A stretch of 64,000 nucleotides of DNA from Stappia sp. 28M-7 (GTDB taxonomy: Bacteria > Pseudomonadota > Alphaproteobacteria > Rhizobiales > Stappiaceae): positions 3,370,258 to 3,434,257 of the forward strand of contig NZ_JACMIA010000001.1 of NCBI RefSeq assembly GCF_014252955.1, given 5' to 3'. Positions 35,734 through 46,839 of this stretch are shown piece after piece. Each line of letters opens with the position of its first letter. The stretch's first letter is position 1. The notes beneath the pieces were generated by a model. That model did no database searches. It saw only the letters and a list, made by a program, of their open reading frames with translations, and was not told the DNA's origin. The translations under genes and the position numbers were made by a program.

Positions 35734-36447
35734 CTAGAACGGCAGCCTTTCGCCGTCATGGGAGAGGAAGGCGCCGCTGTCCTCGCGCCCTGCGGCATCG
35801 ATCACCGCGAGCAACCGGCCGGCGGCTTCGTCCGGCGTGCGAACGGTGAGCCCGGCGCGGGCGAAGGGGCGCGACAGTCCCGTATCCACCGTGCCCGGAT
35901 GCAGCGCCAGCAGCAGCAGCTCCGGCTGCCGGCGGGCAAGCTCGATCGACGCGGTGCGAACGATCTGGTTGAGAGCCGCCTTCGACGCGCGGTAGCTGAT
36001 CCATCCGCCGAGCCGGTTGTCGCCAATGCTGCCGACCTTCGCCGAAAGCGTTGCGAACACGCTCTTGCCCTCGCGCGGAAACAGCGGCGCGAAATGCTTG
36101 ATCATCAGCGCCGGGCCGATGGCGTTGATGCGAAACGCGCGCTCCATCGCGGCCGGGTCGATCTGGCGCAGCGCCTTTTCCGGCTGCATCCGCGCGTCGC
36201 TCAAAAGGCCGGTGGCATCGATGAACAGCCGCAGCTCTCCGGCCGCAGAGATCCGAGCGGCCGCAGCGGCAATGCTCTCCTCGTCCTCAAGATCGAAGCC
36301 TGGGGCCAGGCTGCGTGCCAGCCCCTCCACCTGGTCGAAGCGGCCGCACGCCTCGATCCGCTGCAACAGGGCCGAACCGATGCCGCCAGTCGCGCCGGCA
36401 ACCACCGCAAGCCCGCCCTGGGTGAAACTGGTGAGATCGGTTGTCAT
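35734..36447 (-). CDS. SDR-family oxidoreductase
   Basis: The 237-residue protein is a short-chain dehydrogenase/reductase of the CsgA/YgfF-like class. GATGGIG near residue 18 is the cofactor motif (Gly-rich, NADP-type likely), NAIGPALM the structural Asn, [13 protein letters not shown] the catalytic Ser region and YRASKAALN the catalytic Tyr-x-x-x-Lys. The substrate is unknown. It is followed 88 bases later by trhO in the same direction and is divergent from the PhzF gene. Confidence 0.88.
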   Translation of the reverse strand: MTTDLTSFTQGGLAVVAGATGGIGSALLQRIEACGRFDQVEGLARSLAPGFDLEDEESIAAAAARISAAGELRLFIDATGLLSDARMQPEKALRQIDPAAMERAFRINAIGPALMIKHFAPLFPREGKSVFATLSAKVGSIGDNRLGGWISYRASKAALNQIVRTASIELARRQPELLLLALHPGTVDTGLSRPFARAGLTVRTPDEAAGRLLAVIDAAGREDSGAFLSHDGERLPF

Positions 36448-36499
36448 GCCGAAACATACGCGCAGGCATCGCCGACGGTTTTGTCGAAACCCGAGCAGT

Positions 36500-36512
36500 T
36501 AACGAAACGTTA
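36500..36512. promoter_or_regulatory. TAACG-AAA-CGTTA inverted repeat
   Basis: This small palindrome lies in the 208-bp divergent region between the SDR and PhzF genes, 53 bases upstream of the SDR start. It may be an operator; no regulator gene is next to it. Confidence 0.25.
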
Positions 36513-36655
36513 GCCTGGCAGGAAGGGCTTGTTCACAGGCAGGTTGGCAAGCGGCGCCCCTCCATGCCACAGTCTGGCCCGTCGCCGGCTGGACCGGCGC
36601 AACGCGAAGTCCGGCAAGACGAAACGACGCCACCGTCCAGCAGGGAACCCCCAAG

Positions 36656-37573
36656 ATGCCTCGACGTTTCTTCGTCCTCGACGTCTTCACCAACCAGGCG
36701 CTTGCCGGCAATCCGCTGGCCGTCGTGCTGGATGCGGAAGGCCTGTCGGACGCGCGCATGCAGGCGATAGCGCGCGAGTTCAATCTGTCGGAGACCGTCT
36801 TCGTCCTTCCGCCGGAAAATCCCGCCCATTCGGCGCGCCTGCGCATCTTCACCCCTGCCCGCGAGCTGCCCTTCGCCGGGCACCCGACGGTCGGCACCGC
36901 CATCCTGCTGGCCAAGGAGCGGTTCGGCGACATGGATTCCGACGCCGACCGCAATGCCATGGTCGTGCTGGAGGAGACGGTCGGCAACGTGCGCTGCGGT
37001 GTGGTCCTGAAAAACGGGGCGGCCGGCTTTGCCGAGTTCGACATTCCCCGCCTACCCCGCCCCTGCGACCCGCTGGGCGACAGGGAGATCATCGCCGCCG
37101 CCGTCGGCCTGGAGCCCAACGAGATCGGCTTCGAGAACCACCGCCCCTGCGCCTTCGAGGCGGGCGTGCCCTTCGCCTTCGTGCCCGTGGCCACTCTCGA
37201 TGCCCTGTCGCGCGTGTCTCCCGTGCATCGTCACTGGGAGGAAGCCTTCGGCCGCCGCGGCGAGATGGGCGCCTATCTCTATTGCCGGCAGACCAATTCC
37301 CAGGACAGCACCTTCGCCGCCCGCATGTTCGCCCCGCATATGGGCATCGGCGAGGATCCCGCCACGGGCGCGGCCGCGGCCGCGTTTTCCGGCGTCATCC
37401 GGCATTTCGACAAGCTGACCGACGGAACCCATTACCTGCGCATCGAGCAGGGCTTCGACATGGGCCGCCCCTCGCTCATCGATCTGGAAATCGACATCAC
37501 GGCCGGCGCGCTGAAGGCCGTGCGCATCGGCGGCCAGGCCGTCATCGTCTCGCAGGGCGAGCTGTTTCTCTGA
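36656..37573 (+). CDS. PhzF-family isomerase/epimerase
   Basis: The 305-residue protein has the two-lobed diaminopimelate-epimerase-like fold of PhzF proteins. The catalytic Glu is in NLSETVFVLPP, the first lobe carries PFAGHPTVGTA, and the second lobe has MGIGEDPATGAAAAAF. In phenazine producers the family isomerises dihydro-hydroxyanthranilate, but no phenazine genes are here, so the substrate is unknown. The length is normal. Confidence 0.9.
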   Translation: MPRRFFVLDVFTNQALAGNPLAVVLDAEGLSDARMQAIAREFNLSETVFVLPPENPAHSARLRIFTPARELPFAGHPTVGTAILLAKERFGDMDSDADRNAMVVLEETVGNVRCGVVLKNGAAGFAEFDIPRLPRPCDPLGDREIIAAAVGLEPNEIGFENHRPCAFEAGVPFAFVPVATLDALSRVSPVHRHWEEAFGRRGEMGAYLYCRQTNSQDSTFAARMFAPHMGIGEDPATGAAAAAFSGVIRHFDKLTDGTHYLRIEQGFDMGRPSLIDLEIDITAGALKAVRIGGQAVIVSQGELFL

Positions 37574-37635
37574 CACGCTGTCCCGGCGGCGCGCCCGGCG
37601 CTCTCGCTCAAGGTGCCGCCGCGGCGCCCAAATGA

Positions 37636-37667
37636 GGAACGGGCCGCGGCACGCCGCAGCCCGTTCC
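37636..37667. terminator. Hairpin between convergent PhzF and PRC-barrel genes
   Basis: GGAACGGGC and GCCCGTTCC form a 9-bp stem, continued inside by GCGGC/GCCGC after one C-A mismatch. No T-run follows on either strand. Confidence 0.6.
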
Positions 37668-37687
37668 CGGTTCACCCGACCGCACGT

Positions 37688-38311
37688 TTACTGCGCCGTG
37701 CCCGGGGGATTGGCCGGATCGACCACGGCCGGCTGGCCCGCTCCCATCTCCTTCTGGGCGCGGATCGCGTCCTCCTCCTGGCGCTTCTGTACCAGGGTGA
37801 CGAAGTCGGGCGCCGTCTCCAGGTCCTCTGCCGTAGCGGCAAGGATCAGCTGATGCTCGCCGGGCGTCACCGTCACGTGCTGCACCGCCTCATAGGGCAC
37901 GGCCACCTGCCGCGCGCCCATGCCCAGGAAGCCACCGGCCTCGATCACCACCGAGACGACCCGGCCGTCCGGCCCGATCTCGAGCGCGGCAACCTTGCCG
38001 AGGGTCTCGCCTTCCGGATTGGTGACGCCGAGGCCGATCAGGCTGCTGGTCAGCCAGTTGCCGTCCTGCTGTTCGCCGATGAAGCTGGCGGTTGCTGCGG
38101 CATCGCCGGGCATGGCGGCCGGAGCCTCGGCCCGCGGCATCCCGGTGTCCGGCGTCTTGGTGTCCGGCGCCTCGTCGGCCGGCATCGCCGCGCCCGGAAG
38201 CGTTTCCTCCACCAAAGGCTCGTCGACCTGCGGCTCCGTCGCCGACTGGGCCCAGACCGGCCCCATCGACAGGATTGCAAGCGTTGCGGTCGTCGCAAGA
38301 AGCGTCTTCAT
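37688..38311 (-). CDS. Exported PRC-barrel domain protein
   Basis: The 207-residue product has a Sec signal peptide (residues 1-22, LLATTATLAILSMGPVWAQ) and a long Pro/Ala/Glu/Asp-rich linker (about 23-75). A PRC-barrel fold follows (SSLIGLGVTNPEGETLGKVAALEIGPDGRV and AVPYEAVQHV). The ATG at 38311 has GGGAG six bases upstream; the ATG one codon earlier has it too close. Periplasmic PRC-barrel proteins are common in alphaproteobacteria and of unknown function, perhaps protein-interaction modules. Its AT-rich promoter region lies between it and the matrixin gene. Confidence 0.82.
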   Translation of the reverse strand: MKTLLATTATLAILSMGPVWAQSATEPQVDEPLVEETLPGAAMPADEAPDTKTPDTGMPRAEAPAAMPGDAAATASFIGEQQDGNWLTSSLIGLGVTNPEGETLGKVAALEIGPDGRVVSVVIEAGGFLGMGARQVAVPYEAVQHVTVTPGEHQLILAATAEDLETAPDFVTLVQKRQEEDAIRAQKEMGAGQPAVVDPANPPGTAQ

Positions 38312-38447
38312 CATCGACTCCCTTGTCGCGTCTCTCGCCCGCAACACCGGGATGGCGCCGGGGCTGGACAGTCGGATTAATTTGGGAATCGATCGTGATC
38401 TTTTTCCGGCCCTTCGCTTTTCGGGCAAGATCCATGAAAACAATAAT

Positions 38448-38477
38448 TTAATATTTTTGAAAAACAGCCCCATACAA
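38448..38477 (-). promoter_or_regulatory. Candidate promoter of the PRC-barrel gene
   Basis: On the minus strand TTGTAT (plus 38472-38477) and TATTAA (38448-38453) are 18 bases apart inside a strikingly AT-rich patch (38429-38475). The leader would be about 130 bases. Confidence 0.4.
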
Positions 38478-38505
38478 CAGGATCCTGGCAAGAGGATGGC
38501 TGTTT

Positions 38506-39360
38506 TCACCGAGCGGGAGGACCGTAAAGCCACTGCACGCCGGAAATGTCCGCCGCCTGAAGACCTTGGAAAATTTCACTATACTTGAAATGCATGATCG
38601 ACAGGCCCTTCAGGTGATGATCAAGGCCGATCGCATGGCCGATCTCATGCGCGAAGGTGTAGCGCAGATCATACGCGGCAAGGTTTCCGTCGAAACCGAT
38701 CTTCCAGTCATGCCCCGGGTTGAGGCAGATGGCCGAGCGGGTGATCGGCGCGATCCGCGCGGCGACCGGCGCCGTCCGCACGCCCTTTCCCGTTCCTGCG
38801 ACAGGCAGGTTCAGCCCTCGCCCGTCGGAGCCGCCGGCCTCCATCAGGCCGGGCGCATCCTCATGGGCAAAATCCACGTTGGTGAAGGCAAAGCCACGGG
38901 GCATCGTCTGGGCGCCGAGCAGAATATCCGCGCTGTCTCCGTCCGCGGCCTCCTCGAAGACCAGACCGCTCACTTCGCTCCACATGCGAAACGCGGCGAC
39001 TGCTTCCGCACGGACCGCCTCGCTCGTTTCGCCGGAGGCTTCCGCCAGATGATCGAGGCTCTGCATCTCCCGGCAGTTGCGCGCATCGGGACGGCTGACC
39101 GGCCCGCTGGCGAAGGCATAGGTCACCCGTGCCGGCGTGCCCACGCGCGGCTCGCCCCACTTGAGGATCGATCCCTCGAGCCGAAGCGGCGTGAACAGGC
39201 GTGCCAGCGGCAGACGTGCCTTGGTGCGAGCCGGCGGCTGCAGCGTCCTTGCACCGACGGCTGGGGCCTGGGGGCCGGCGGCCAGGACAACCGAAGCCGG
39301 CAATGCCAAAGCGGCTGCAAACACCAGCGCACGAAGGGAGGAGATCGTCGCGCGGGTCAA
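38506..39360 (-). CDS. Matrixin-like zinc metalloprotease (M10A type), exported
   Basis: The 284-residue protein has a signal peptide (about 1-27, LVFAAALALPASVVLAA) and a metzincin catalytic site: HEIGHAIGLDH with zinc ligands His238, His242 and His248, followed by the Met-turn LSIM (Met256). No hemopexin or repeat-in-toxin tail is present, so it is a compact secreted or periplasmic matrixin. The frame has only a TTG at 39360 as a sensible start and no clear ribosome site, so the exact N-terminus is uncertain. It ends 194 bases before the PRC-barrel gene on the same strand. The protein substrate is unknown. Confidence 0.82.
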   Translation of the reverse strand: MTRATISSLRALVFAAALALPASVVLAAGPQAPAVGARTLQPPARTKARLPLARLFTPLRLEGSILKWGEPRVGTPARVTYAFASGPVSRPDARNCREMQSLDHLAEASGETSEAVRAEAVAAFRMWSEVSGLVFEEAADGDSADILLGAQTMPRGFAFTNVDFAHEDAPGLMEAGGSDGRGLNLPVAGTGKGVRTAPVAARIAPITRSAICLNPGHDWKIGFDGNLAAYDLRYTFAHEIGHAIGLDHHLKGLSIMHFKYSEIFQGLQAADISGVQWLYGPPAR

Positions 39361-39824
39361 AGCGAGCCGGGCCCGTAAACCGGAGTTCCACCGAAGATCA
39401 TGCAGCGGGTCCTCGCTGTCGCTGGCCGGCTATGCGCCGGGCATCATCCAGTGCCGGATGTCGGGACCCTCACTCTGCAGGCCGCGGGCCTGACGCAAAC
39501 ACCCTTGCGCCGAACCCCGCTTTTTTCCCGAAGCACCCCGGAACACCCTAGTTAGGATTACCAGCCTGCTTCGGATTCCCCTGCGTCGGCAAGGGGTGCA
39601 AGCTTCCCGTGAGGGATCGTCCGTCTGGCGTGTCTTTTCTGCAACGCCGGCCGGGCTGTCGGGATCGCCGGGTTCTGCGCCGGATTTCCCCTTGACGCGA
39701 TCCGGCATCCGCGCGAGTGTGCCCGCCGAACCGTACCGTACGGTACCAGAAATTTCCCACGCGCGGAACCCGGCCCTTCGGCGTCGCTTCGCCCGTCTCT
39801 CCAGCTCGCAGAACCTTGCCCCCG
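39361..39824. other. Intergenic region between matrixin and tetR genes
   Basis: I see no gene in these 464 bases. They separate divergent genes and hold a 14-bp palindrome at 39733-39746 and a TTGACG at 39692-39697 that lacks a convincing -10. The stretch just before the tetR gene is GC-rich without a ribosome site. Confidence 0.6.
39733..39746. promoter_or_regulatory. GTACCGTACGGTAC palindrome, candidate TetR operator
   Basis: This perfect 14-bp palindrome is 78 bases before the TetR gene start. The ACCGTACGGT core is of the kind bound by TetR-family dimers, so autoregulation is likely. Confidence 0.6.
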
Positions 39825-41553
<1,729 letters not shown>

Positions 41554-41590
41554 TCCCATACGCTTCCGGCCCCGCCGGAGCGAAACGGAG

Positions 41591-41616
41591 ACGGCCCGCA
41601 CCCGCGGGCCGTTTTC
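41591..41616 (+). terminator. Intrinsic terminator after ilvC
   Basis: ACGGCCCGC and GCGGGCCGT form a 9-bp stem with a 4-base loop, followed by TTTTCATTT. Confidence 0.8.
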
Positions 41617-41671
41617 ATTTGCGGGCGACGGCGCTACTAGAGGCGTCGACAACACCCGCCAGGAGCCAGAG

Positions 41672-42199
41672 ATGACCGCATCCGCAAGACCCGAGATCGT
41701 GCTGATCGCCGCCGTCGGCGAGAACGACGTCATCGGCTCGGATGGCGACATGCCCTGGAAACTCTCCACCGACCTGAAGCGGTTCAAGCGCCTGACGCTC
41801 GGCCATCCGGTCGTGATGGGCCGCAAGACCTTCGAGTCCATCGGCCGCCCGCTGCCCGGTCGCCGCAACATCGTCGTCACCCGCGATGCGGGCTGGGCAC
41901 ATGAGGGCGTCGCGCGCGCCGGCTCGCTCGACGAAGCCTTTGCGCTTGCCGGCGAGACCGCGGGCGACGCGGTGATGGTCATCGGTGGCGGCACGATCTA
42001 CTCGGCTGCCCTGCCCATGGCCGACCGGCTGGAGATCACCCGCGTGCATGCCGCGCCCGCCGGCGACACGCTGTTCCCGAAGATCGACCCGCAGCTCTGG
42101 CAGGAAGTGGCGCGCGAGACGCCGCCGCGCGGCGAGAAGGACACGGCCGACGTCACCTTCCTGACCTTTCGCCGCTGTACACAGGCGCCGTCGCGCTGA
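41672..42199 (+). CDS. folA: Dihydrofolate reductase
   Basis: The 175-residue enzyme reduces dihydrofolate to tetrahydrofolate with NADPH. IVLIAAVGENDVIGSDGDMPWKLSTDLKRFK holds the Trp and the substrate-binding Asp34; HPVVMGRKTFESIGRPLPGR and VIGGGTIYSAAL are the cofactor motifs. In many alphaproteobacteria folA sits beside thyA; here thyA is about 20 kb away, so the pair has been separated. AGGAG is about ten bases before the ATG. Confidence 0.95.
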   Translation: MTASARPEIVLIAAVGENDVIGSDGDMPWKLSTDLKRFKRLTLGHPVVMGRKTFESIGRPLPGRRNIVVTRDAGWAHEGVARAGSLDEAFALAGETAGDAVMVIGGGTIYSAALPMADRLEITRVHAAPAGDTLFPKIDPQLWQEVARETPPRGEKDTADVTFLTFRRCTQAPSR

Positions 42200-42316
42200 G
42201 ACGCCTGTTTGTCGCCTCGGGCCTTTCGCCCGCCGGCCCAATTTCCTAGGATCGCTCTCCAAAGCGGAGCGGAAGCGTTTTCCTATCCTACCTCGTCCCA
42301 TAGCTGGAGGTTTCCC

Positions 42317-43426
<1,110 letters not shown>

Positions 43427-43431
43427 TCAAG

Positions 43432-43480
43432 GCGGGCCGGAGGCACCGCCCCCGGCCCGCACCGCGCCCCGCTTGCGGGG
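43432..43480 (+). terminator. Tandem GC hairpins after the class III ADH gene
   Basis: GCGGGCCGG/CCGGCCCGC (9-bp stem, 43432-43460) is followed by CCCCGC/GCGGGG (43467-43480). No T-run follows. They may reduce read-through into the XRE-GNAT-fghA genes rather than stop it. Confidence 0.5.
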
Positions 43481-43523
43481 CAAGCCGCACCTGCGGCGCA
43501 AGCAGCACGAACCGGGGGGACCG

Positions 43524-43934
43524 ATGAGCGAGACCGAGAACATGTGGGCGGAGCCGCGCGACGGCGACACCATCGGCGGGCGCATTCGCCGCGCACGCGA
43601 GGCGGCGAATTTCTCCTCCGCCCAGCTCGCCCGGCGCCTCGGCGTCAAGACCGCGACCGTCAACGCCTGGGAGACCGGCCGGTCGGAGCCCCGCGCCAAC
43701 CGGCTGACCATGCTGGCCGGCTTTCTCGGCGTCAGTCCCACCTGGCTGCTCTACGGCCTCGGCGATGCGCCGGCCGAGACCCCGCTGGCGAGCGAAATGG
43801 CGCTGATCGCTTCGAGCCTCAAGCTGCTTCGCGAGACGCACGAGCGCACCGGCGAGGCACTGGACCGCCTGGAGGCACAGGTCGAGCAGATCGGCCGTCT
43901 CGTCGGCAAGGACGCGCCGGGTCCCGGCGCGTGA
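43524..43934 (+). CDS. XRE-family helix-turn-helix regulator
   Basis: This 136-residue protein has a Cro/C1-type HTH at about residues 17-72 (GGRIRRAREAANFSSAQLARRLGVKTATVNAWETGRSEP). A short helical tail follows (LKLLRETHERTGEALDRLEAQVEQI), probably a coiled dimerisation helix. GGGGGGA is close before the ATG. It lies between the two enzymes of glutathione-dependent formaldehyde oxidation and is followed by a GNAT gene, so it may control this cluster; that is inference. Confidence 0.85.
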   Translation: MSETENMWAEPRDGDTIGGRIRRAREAANFSSAQLARRLGVKTATVNAWETGRSEPRANRLTMLAGFLGVSPTWLLYGLGDAPAETPLASEMALIASSLKLLRETHERTGEALDRLEAQVEQIGRLVGKDAPGPGA

Positions 43935-43942
43935 GCGCACCC

Positions 43943-44479
43943 ATGACCAGCCCCACGCTCGGCGCCCCCGCCCTTCCGGCAATAGCCGGCAGACCGCCCC
44001 TCGCCGCCCTGTGGGCGGAGATGGACGAGCTCTCGCCGCGCCAGCTCCATGCCATGCTTCGCCTGCGCGTCGATGTCTTCGTCGTCGAGCAGGCCTGCCC
44101 CTATCCGGAGATCGATGGCCGCGACCCGCAGGCCCGCCATCTGCTGGTGAGCGCACCCGGCGAAAACGGCCCGGATGATGAGAACCTTGCCGCCTGCCTG
44201 CGCCTGCTGAGGCCGCAAGCGGCGGGCGAACCGCTGCGCATTGGGCGCATCGTCGTTGCACCGGCCTGGCGCGGCACCGGCCTTGGCGACTACCTGATGC
44301 GCGCGGCGCTTGCGGAGGCACGGCGCATCGCGCCGGGCTGCCCGCAGGCCCTGTCGGCGCAGGCGCATCTGACGGCTTTCTACGCCGGCCACGGCTTCAT
44401 GCCCGTGTCCGAAACCTACCTGGAAGACGGGATCCCGCATGTCGACATGCTGCGCGATCCCGCCTCGCACGACACCTGA
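43943..44479 (+). CDS. GNAT-family N-acetyltransferase (ElaA-like)
   Basis: The 178-residue protein resembles ElaA acetyltransferases: LSPRQLHAMLRLRVDVFVVEQACPYPEIDGRD at the start, RIGRIVVAPAWRGTGLGDYLM for acetyl-CoA binding, and LTAFYAGHGFMPVSETYLEDGIPHVDML at the end. A GTG at 43931 that overlaps the XRE stop (GTGA) is an alternative start. The substrate is not known. It is followed 25 bases later by the S-formylglutathione hydrolase gene. Confidence 0.88.
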   Translation: MTSPTLGAPALPAIAGRPPLAALWAEMDELSPRQLHAMLRLRVDVFVVEQACPYPEIDGRDPQARHLLVSAPGENGPDDENLAACLRLLRPQAAGEPLRIGRIVVAPAWRGTGLGDYLMRAALAEARRIAPGCPQALSAQAHLTAFYAGHGFMPVSETYLEDGIPHVDMLRDPASHDT

Positions 44480-44504
44480 CCCCCTCCCCATCACGCGAGA
44501 GCCG

Positions 44505-45353
44505 ATGTCCATGACCCTCGACACCATTTCTTCCGCCCGCGCTTTCGGCGGCGAGCAGCGCGTCTATCGCCATGCCTCCACCGCCACCGGAACGGACATG
44601 GAATTCGCCGCCTTCCTGCCGGCCGAGGCCCTGCGCGGCGAGGCCTGCCCCACCCTCTTCTATCTCTCGGGCCTCACCTGCACCTGGGAGAACGCCACCA
44701 CCAAGGCCGGCTACCAGCGTCTTGCCGCCGAGTACGGGCTGATTCTCATCGCCCCGGACACCAGCCCGCGCGGCGAGGGCGTCGCCAACGATGCCGCCTA
44801 TGATCTCGGCCTGGGCGCCGGCTTCTACATCGATGCCACCCAGGCACCCTGGGCGCCGAATTTCGCGATGGAGAGCTACGTCGCGCGCGAGCTCTTCGAC
44901 CTCGTCTCGGCCGAGCTGCCCGTGTGGGAAGGCGCCGTCGGCGTCACCGGCCACTCGATGGGCGGCCATGGCGCCCTGACCCTTGCCATGAAGCATCCCG
45001 ACCGCTTCCGCTCAGTCTCGGCCTTCGCCCCGATCGTCAATCCGCTCGACTGCCCCTGGGGCGAGAAGGCCTTCAGCGCCTATCTCGGCGCGGATCGCGC
45101 GGCCTGGGCCGCCCATGACGCCTGCCATCTGGTCGAGCACACCGGCTGGTCCGGCGACATCCTGATCGACCAGGGCACCGCCGACGGCTTCCTGGAAGAG
45201 CAGCTCAAGCCCTGGAATTTCGAGCGAGCCTGCCGCAAGTCCGGCGTCGACCTCACCTTGCGCATGCAGGGCGGCTACGACCACTCCTACTATTTCATCT
45301 CCACCTTCCTCGCCGACCATGTCGCCTGGCATGCGGCGCGCCTGACCGGCTGA
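44505..45353 (+). CDS. fghA: S-formylglutathione hydrolase
   Basis: The 282-residue esterase releases formate and glutathione from S-formylglutathione. The nucleophile is Ser151 in GHSMGGHGAL, the Asp is in LIDQGTADGFL and the His in GGYDHSYYFI; LSGLTCTWENATTKAG is a family signature near residue 55. It works after the class III dehydrogenase at 42317. The start codon ATG at 44505 has GAGAG nearby; ATG at 44511 is possible. Confidence 0.95.
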   Translation: MSMTLDTISSARAFGGEQRVYRHASTATGTDMEFAAFLPAEALRGEACPTLFYLSGLTCTWENATTKAGYQRLAAEYGLILIAPDTSPRGEGVANDAAYDLGLGAGFYIDATQAPWAPNFAMESYVARELFDLVSAELPVWEGAVGVTGHSMGGHGALTLAMKHPDRFRSVSAFAPIVNPLDCPWGEKAFSAYLGADRAAWAAHDACHLVEHTGWSGDILIDQGTADGFLEEQLKPWNFERACRKSGVDLTLRMQGGYDHSYYFISTFLADHVAWHAARLTG

Positions 45354-45364
45354 GGAGCGGCGCT

Positions 45365-46615
45365 GTGGGCGAGTACGACGTCATCGTTATCGGGGCCGGC
45401 GCGGCGGGGCTTGCCGCCGGCGAGCGTCTCGCTGCCAGCGGGCTGAGCTTTGCCGTGCTGGAAGCCAAGGAGCGGGTCGGCGGACGGGCCTGGACCGATC
45501 GCCATGTCTTCGGCGGCATCCCCTTCGACCGGGGCTGCCACTGGCTGCACAGCGCCTCGCGCAATCCCTTCCGCGCGGCGGCCGACCGGCTCGGCATGCG
45601 CTACATGGTGCGCAGCACACGGCGGTCGGCCGACCTCTTCCTCGGCAGCACCAAGGCGGATGCACAGACCGCCCGCGAAGCCTGGAACGCGGTCGAAGCG
45701 GCCTTCGAGGCCGCCGCCGCCGGCCCCGGCGAGCCGGACCGGCCGGCCATTGCGGGCTGCGACACCTCCGGCCCCTGGTGGCGCCTTGCCCGTCACTGGC
45801 TGACGTTGCTGTCCGCCCTGCCGCCGGAGCGCATCTCGGCGCTCGATCTTGCCGCCTATGCCGACACTTACGAGAACTGGCCGGTTTCCGACGGCTACGG
45901 CGCGCTTGTCGCCCGCACCTCGGCGCATGTACCCGTGCATCTGCGGGTCGACGTCCGCAGCATAGACACACGCGACACGCCGATCCGGATCGAGACGAAC
46001 CGCGGCACCTTGCGCGCCGGGCATGTCATCCTCACCGTGTCCACCAATGTGATCGCCAGCGGCGCGATCCGCTTCCTCCCCGATCTGCCGGCGGAAGTGA
46101 GCGAGGCCGCCGCCGGCTGCCCGACCGGCCTCGCCGAAAAGGTCGCCTTCCTGCTGGATGCCCCGCTGGCTGAGTTCGGCGAGAACGTTTATGTCGACAC
46201 CCTCGATCCCGACCGGCCGGACCGCCCGCCGGTCAACTTCGTCGCCAATCATCTCGGCTGGCCGCTGGTCGTCGGCCAGCTCTGCGGCGAAGCGGCGAAG
46301 GCGCTGGAGAGCGAGGGCGAGGCGGCGATGACAGGGTTTGCCCTGGAGGCGCTGAAAGACATGCTCGGCAACGATATCGCTCGCCGGGTGCGCGCTGCGA
46401 CCGCGACCCATTGGGGCTCGGACCCGCATGTGCTCGGTGCCTACTCCTGTGCCCTGCCTGGCCATGCGGGAGCCCGGGCAGTGCTGCGGCAACCGGTCGG
46501 CGAGCGGCTTTTCATCGCCGGCGAGGCCGTCTCGGAAGCGGCATTTTCCACCGCCCACGGGGCACGCGAGACCGGTCTTGCGGCAGCCGCGCAGGTGATT
46601 GCGGGACGGTCGTAA
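45365..46615 (+). CDS. FAD-dependent amine oxidase-family protein
   Basis: The 416-residue flavoprotein starts with a classic FAD dinucleotide fold (YDVIVIGAGAAGLAAGERLA) and the EAKERVGGRAWTDRH motif of monoamine oxidases. It ends with ERLFIAGEAVSEAAFSTAHGARETG, where the flavin is usually held. It starts with GTG, supported by GAGGAG upstream, only 11 bases after fghA, so it may be in the same transcript. The substrate may be an amine or polyamine; such reactions can release aldehydes, which would fit next to formaldehyde-handling genes but is speculative. Confidence 0.87.
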   Translation: MGEYDVIVIGAGAAGLAAGERLAASGLSFAVLEAKERVGGRAWTDRHVFGGIPFDRGCHWLHSASRNPFRAAADRLGMRYMVRSTRRSADLFLGSTKADAQTAREAWNAVEAAFEAAAAGPGEPDRPAIAGCDTSGPWWRLARHWLTLLSALPPERISALDLAAYADTYENWPVSDGYGALVARTSAHVPVHLRVDVRSIDTRDTPIRIETNRGTLRAGHVILTVSTNVIASGAIRFLPDLPAEVSEAAAGCPTGLAEKVAFLLDAPLAEFGENVYVDTLDPDRPDRPPVNFVANHLGWPLVVGQLCGEAAKALESEGEAAMTGFALEALKDMLGNDIARRVRAATATHWGSDPHVLGAYSCALPGHAGARAVLRQPVGERLFIAGEAVSEAAFSTAHGARETGLAAAAQVIAGRS

Positions 46616-46734
46616 ACCATCCTTGCGCCAATTCGTCACCGGTCGCGGCGAAACGGCTGTTTTCCGCCGTGCGCGCATTGACATCGCCCGGGCTCGTCGC
46701 CACTTCGAAAGGGTGGTGCAGGCACCGGCTTTCG

Positions 46735-46763
46735 TTGAAAGGCGGGGGCAATCTCCCTATAAC
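46735..46763 (+). promoter_or_regulatory. Probable promoter of the hflK-hflC operon
   Basis: TTGAAA (46735-46740), exactly 17 bases, TATAAC (46758-46763). The wider context GTTGAAA...CCCTATAA also resembles alphaproteobacterial heat-shock sigma-32 promoters, so dual recognition is possible. The leader is about 70 bases. Confidence 0.6.
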
Positions 46764-46839
46764 CCGACAAGGCCCGCGTGGCGTGTCGACGAACAACCGG
46801 AAACGGCACCGTGCCGTTTCCCCAGTGAAGGATGTCTTG

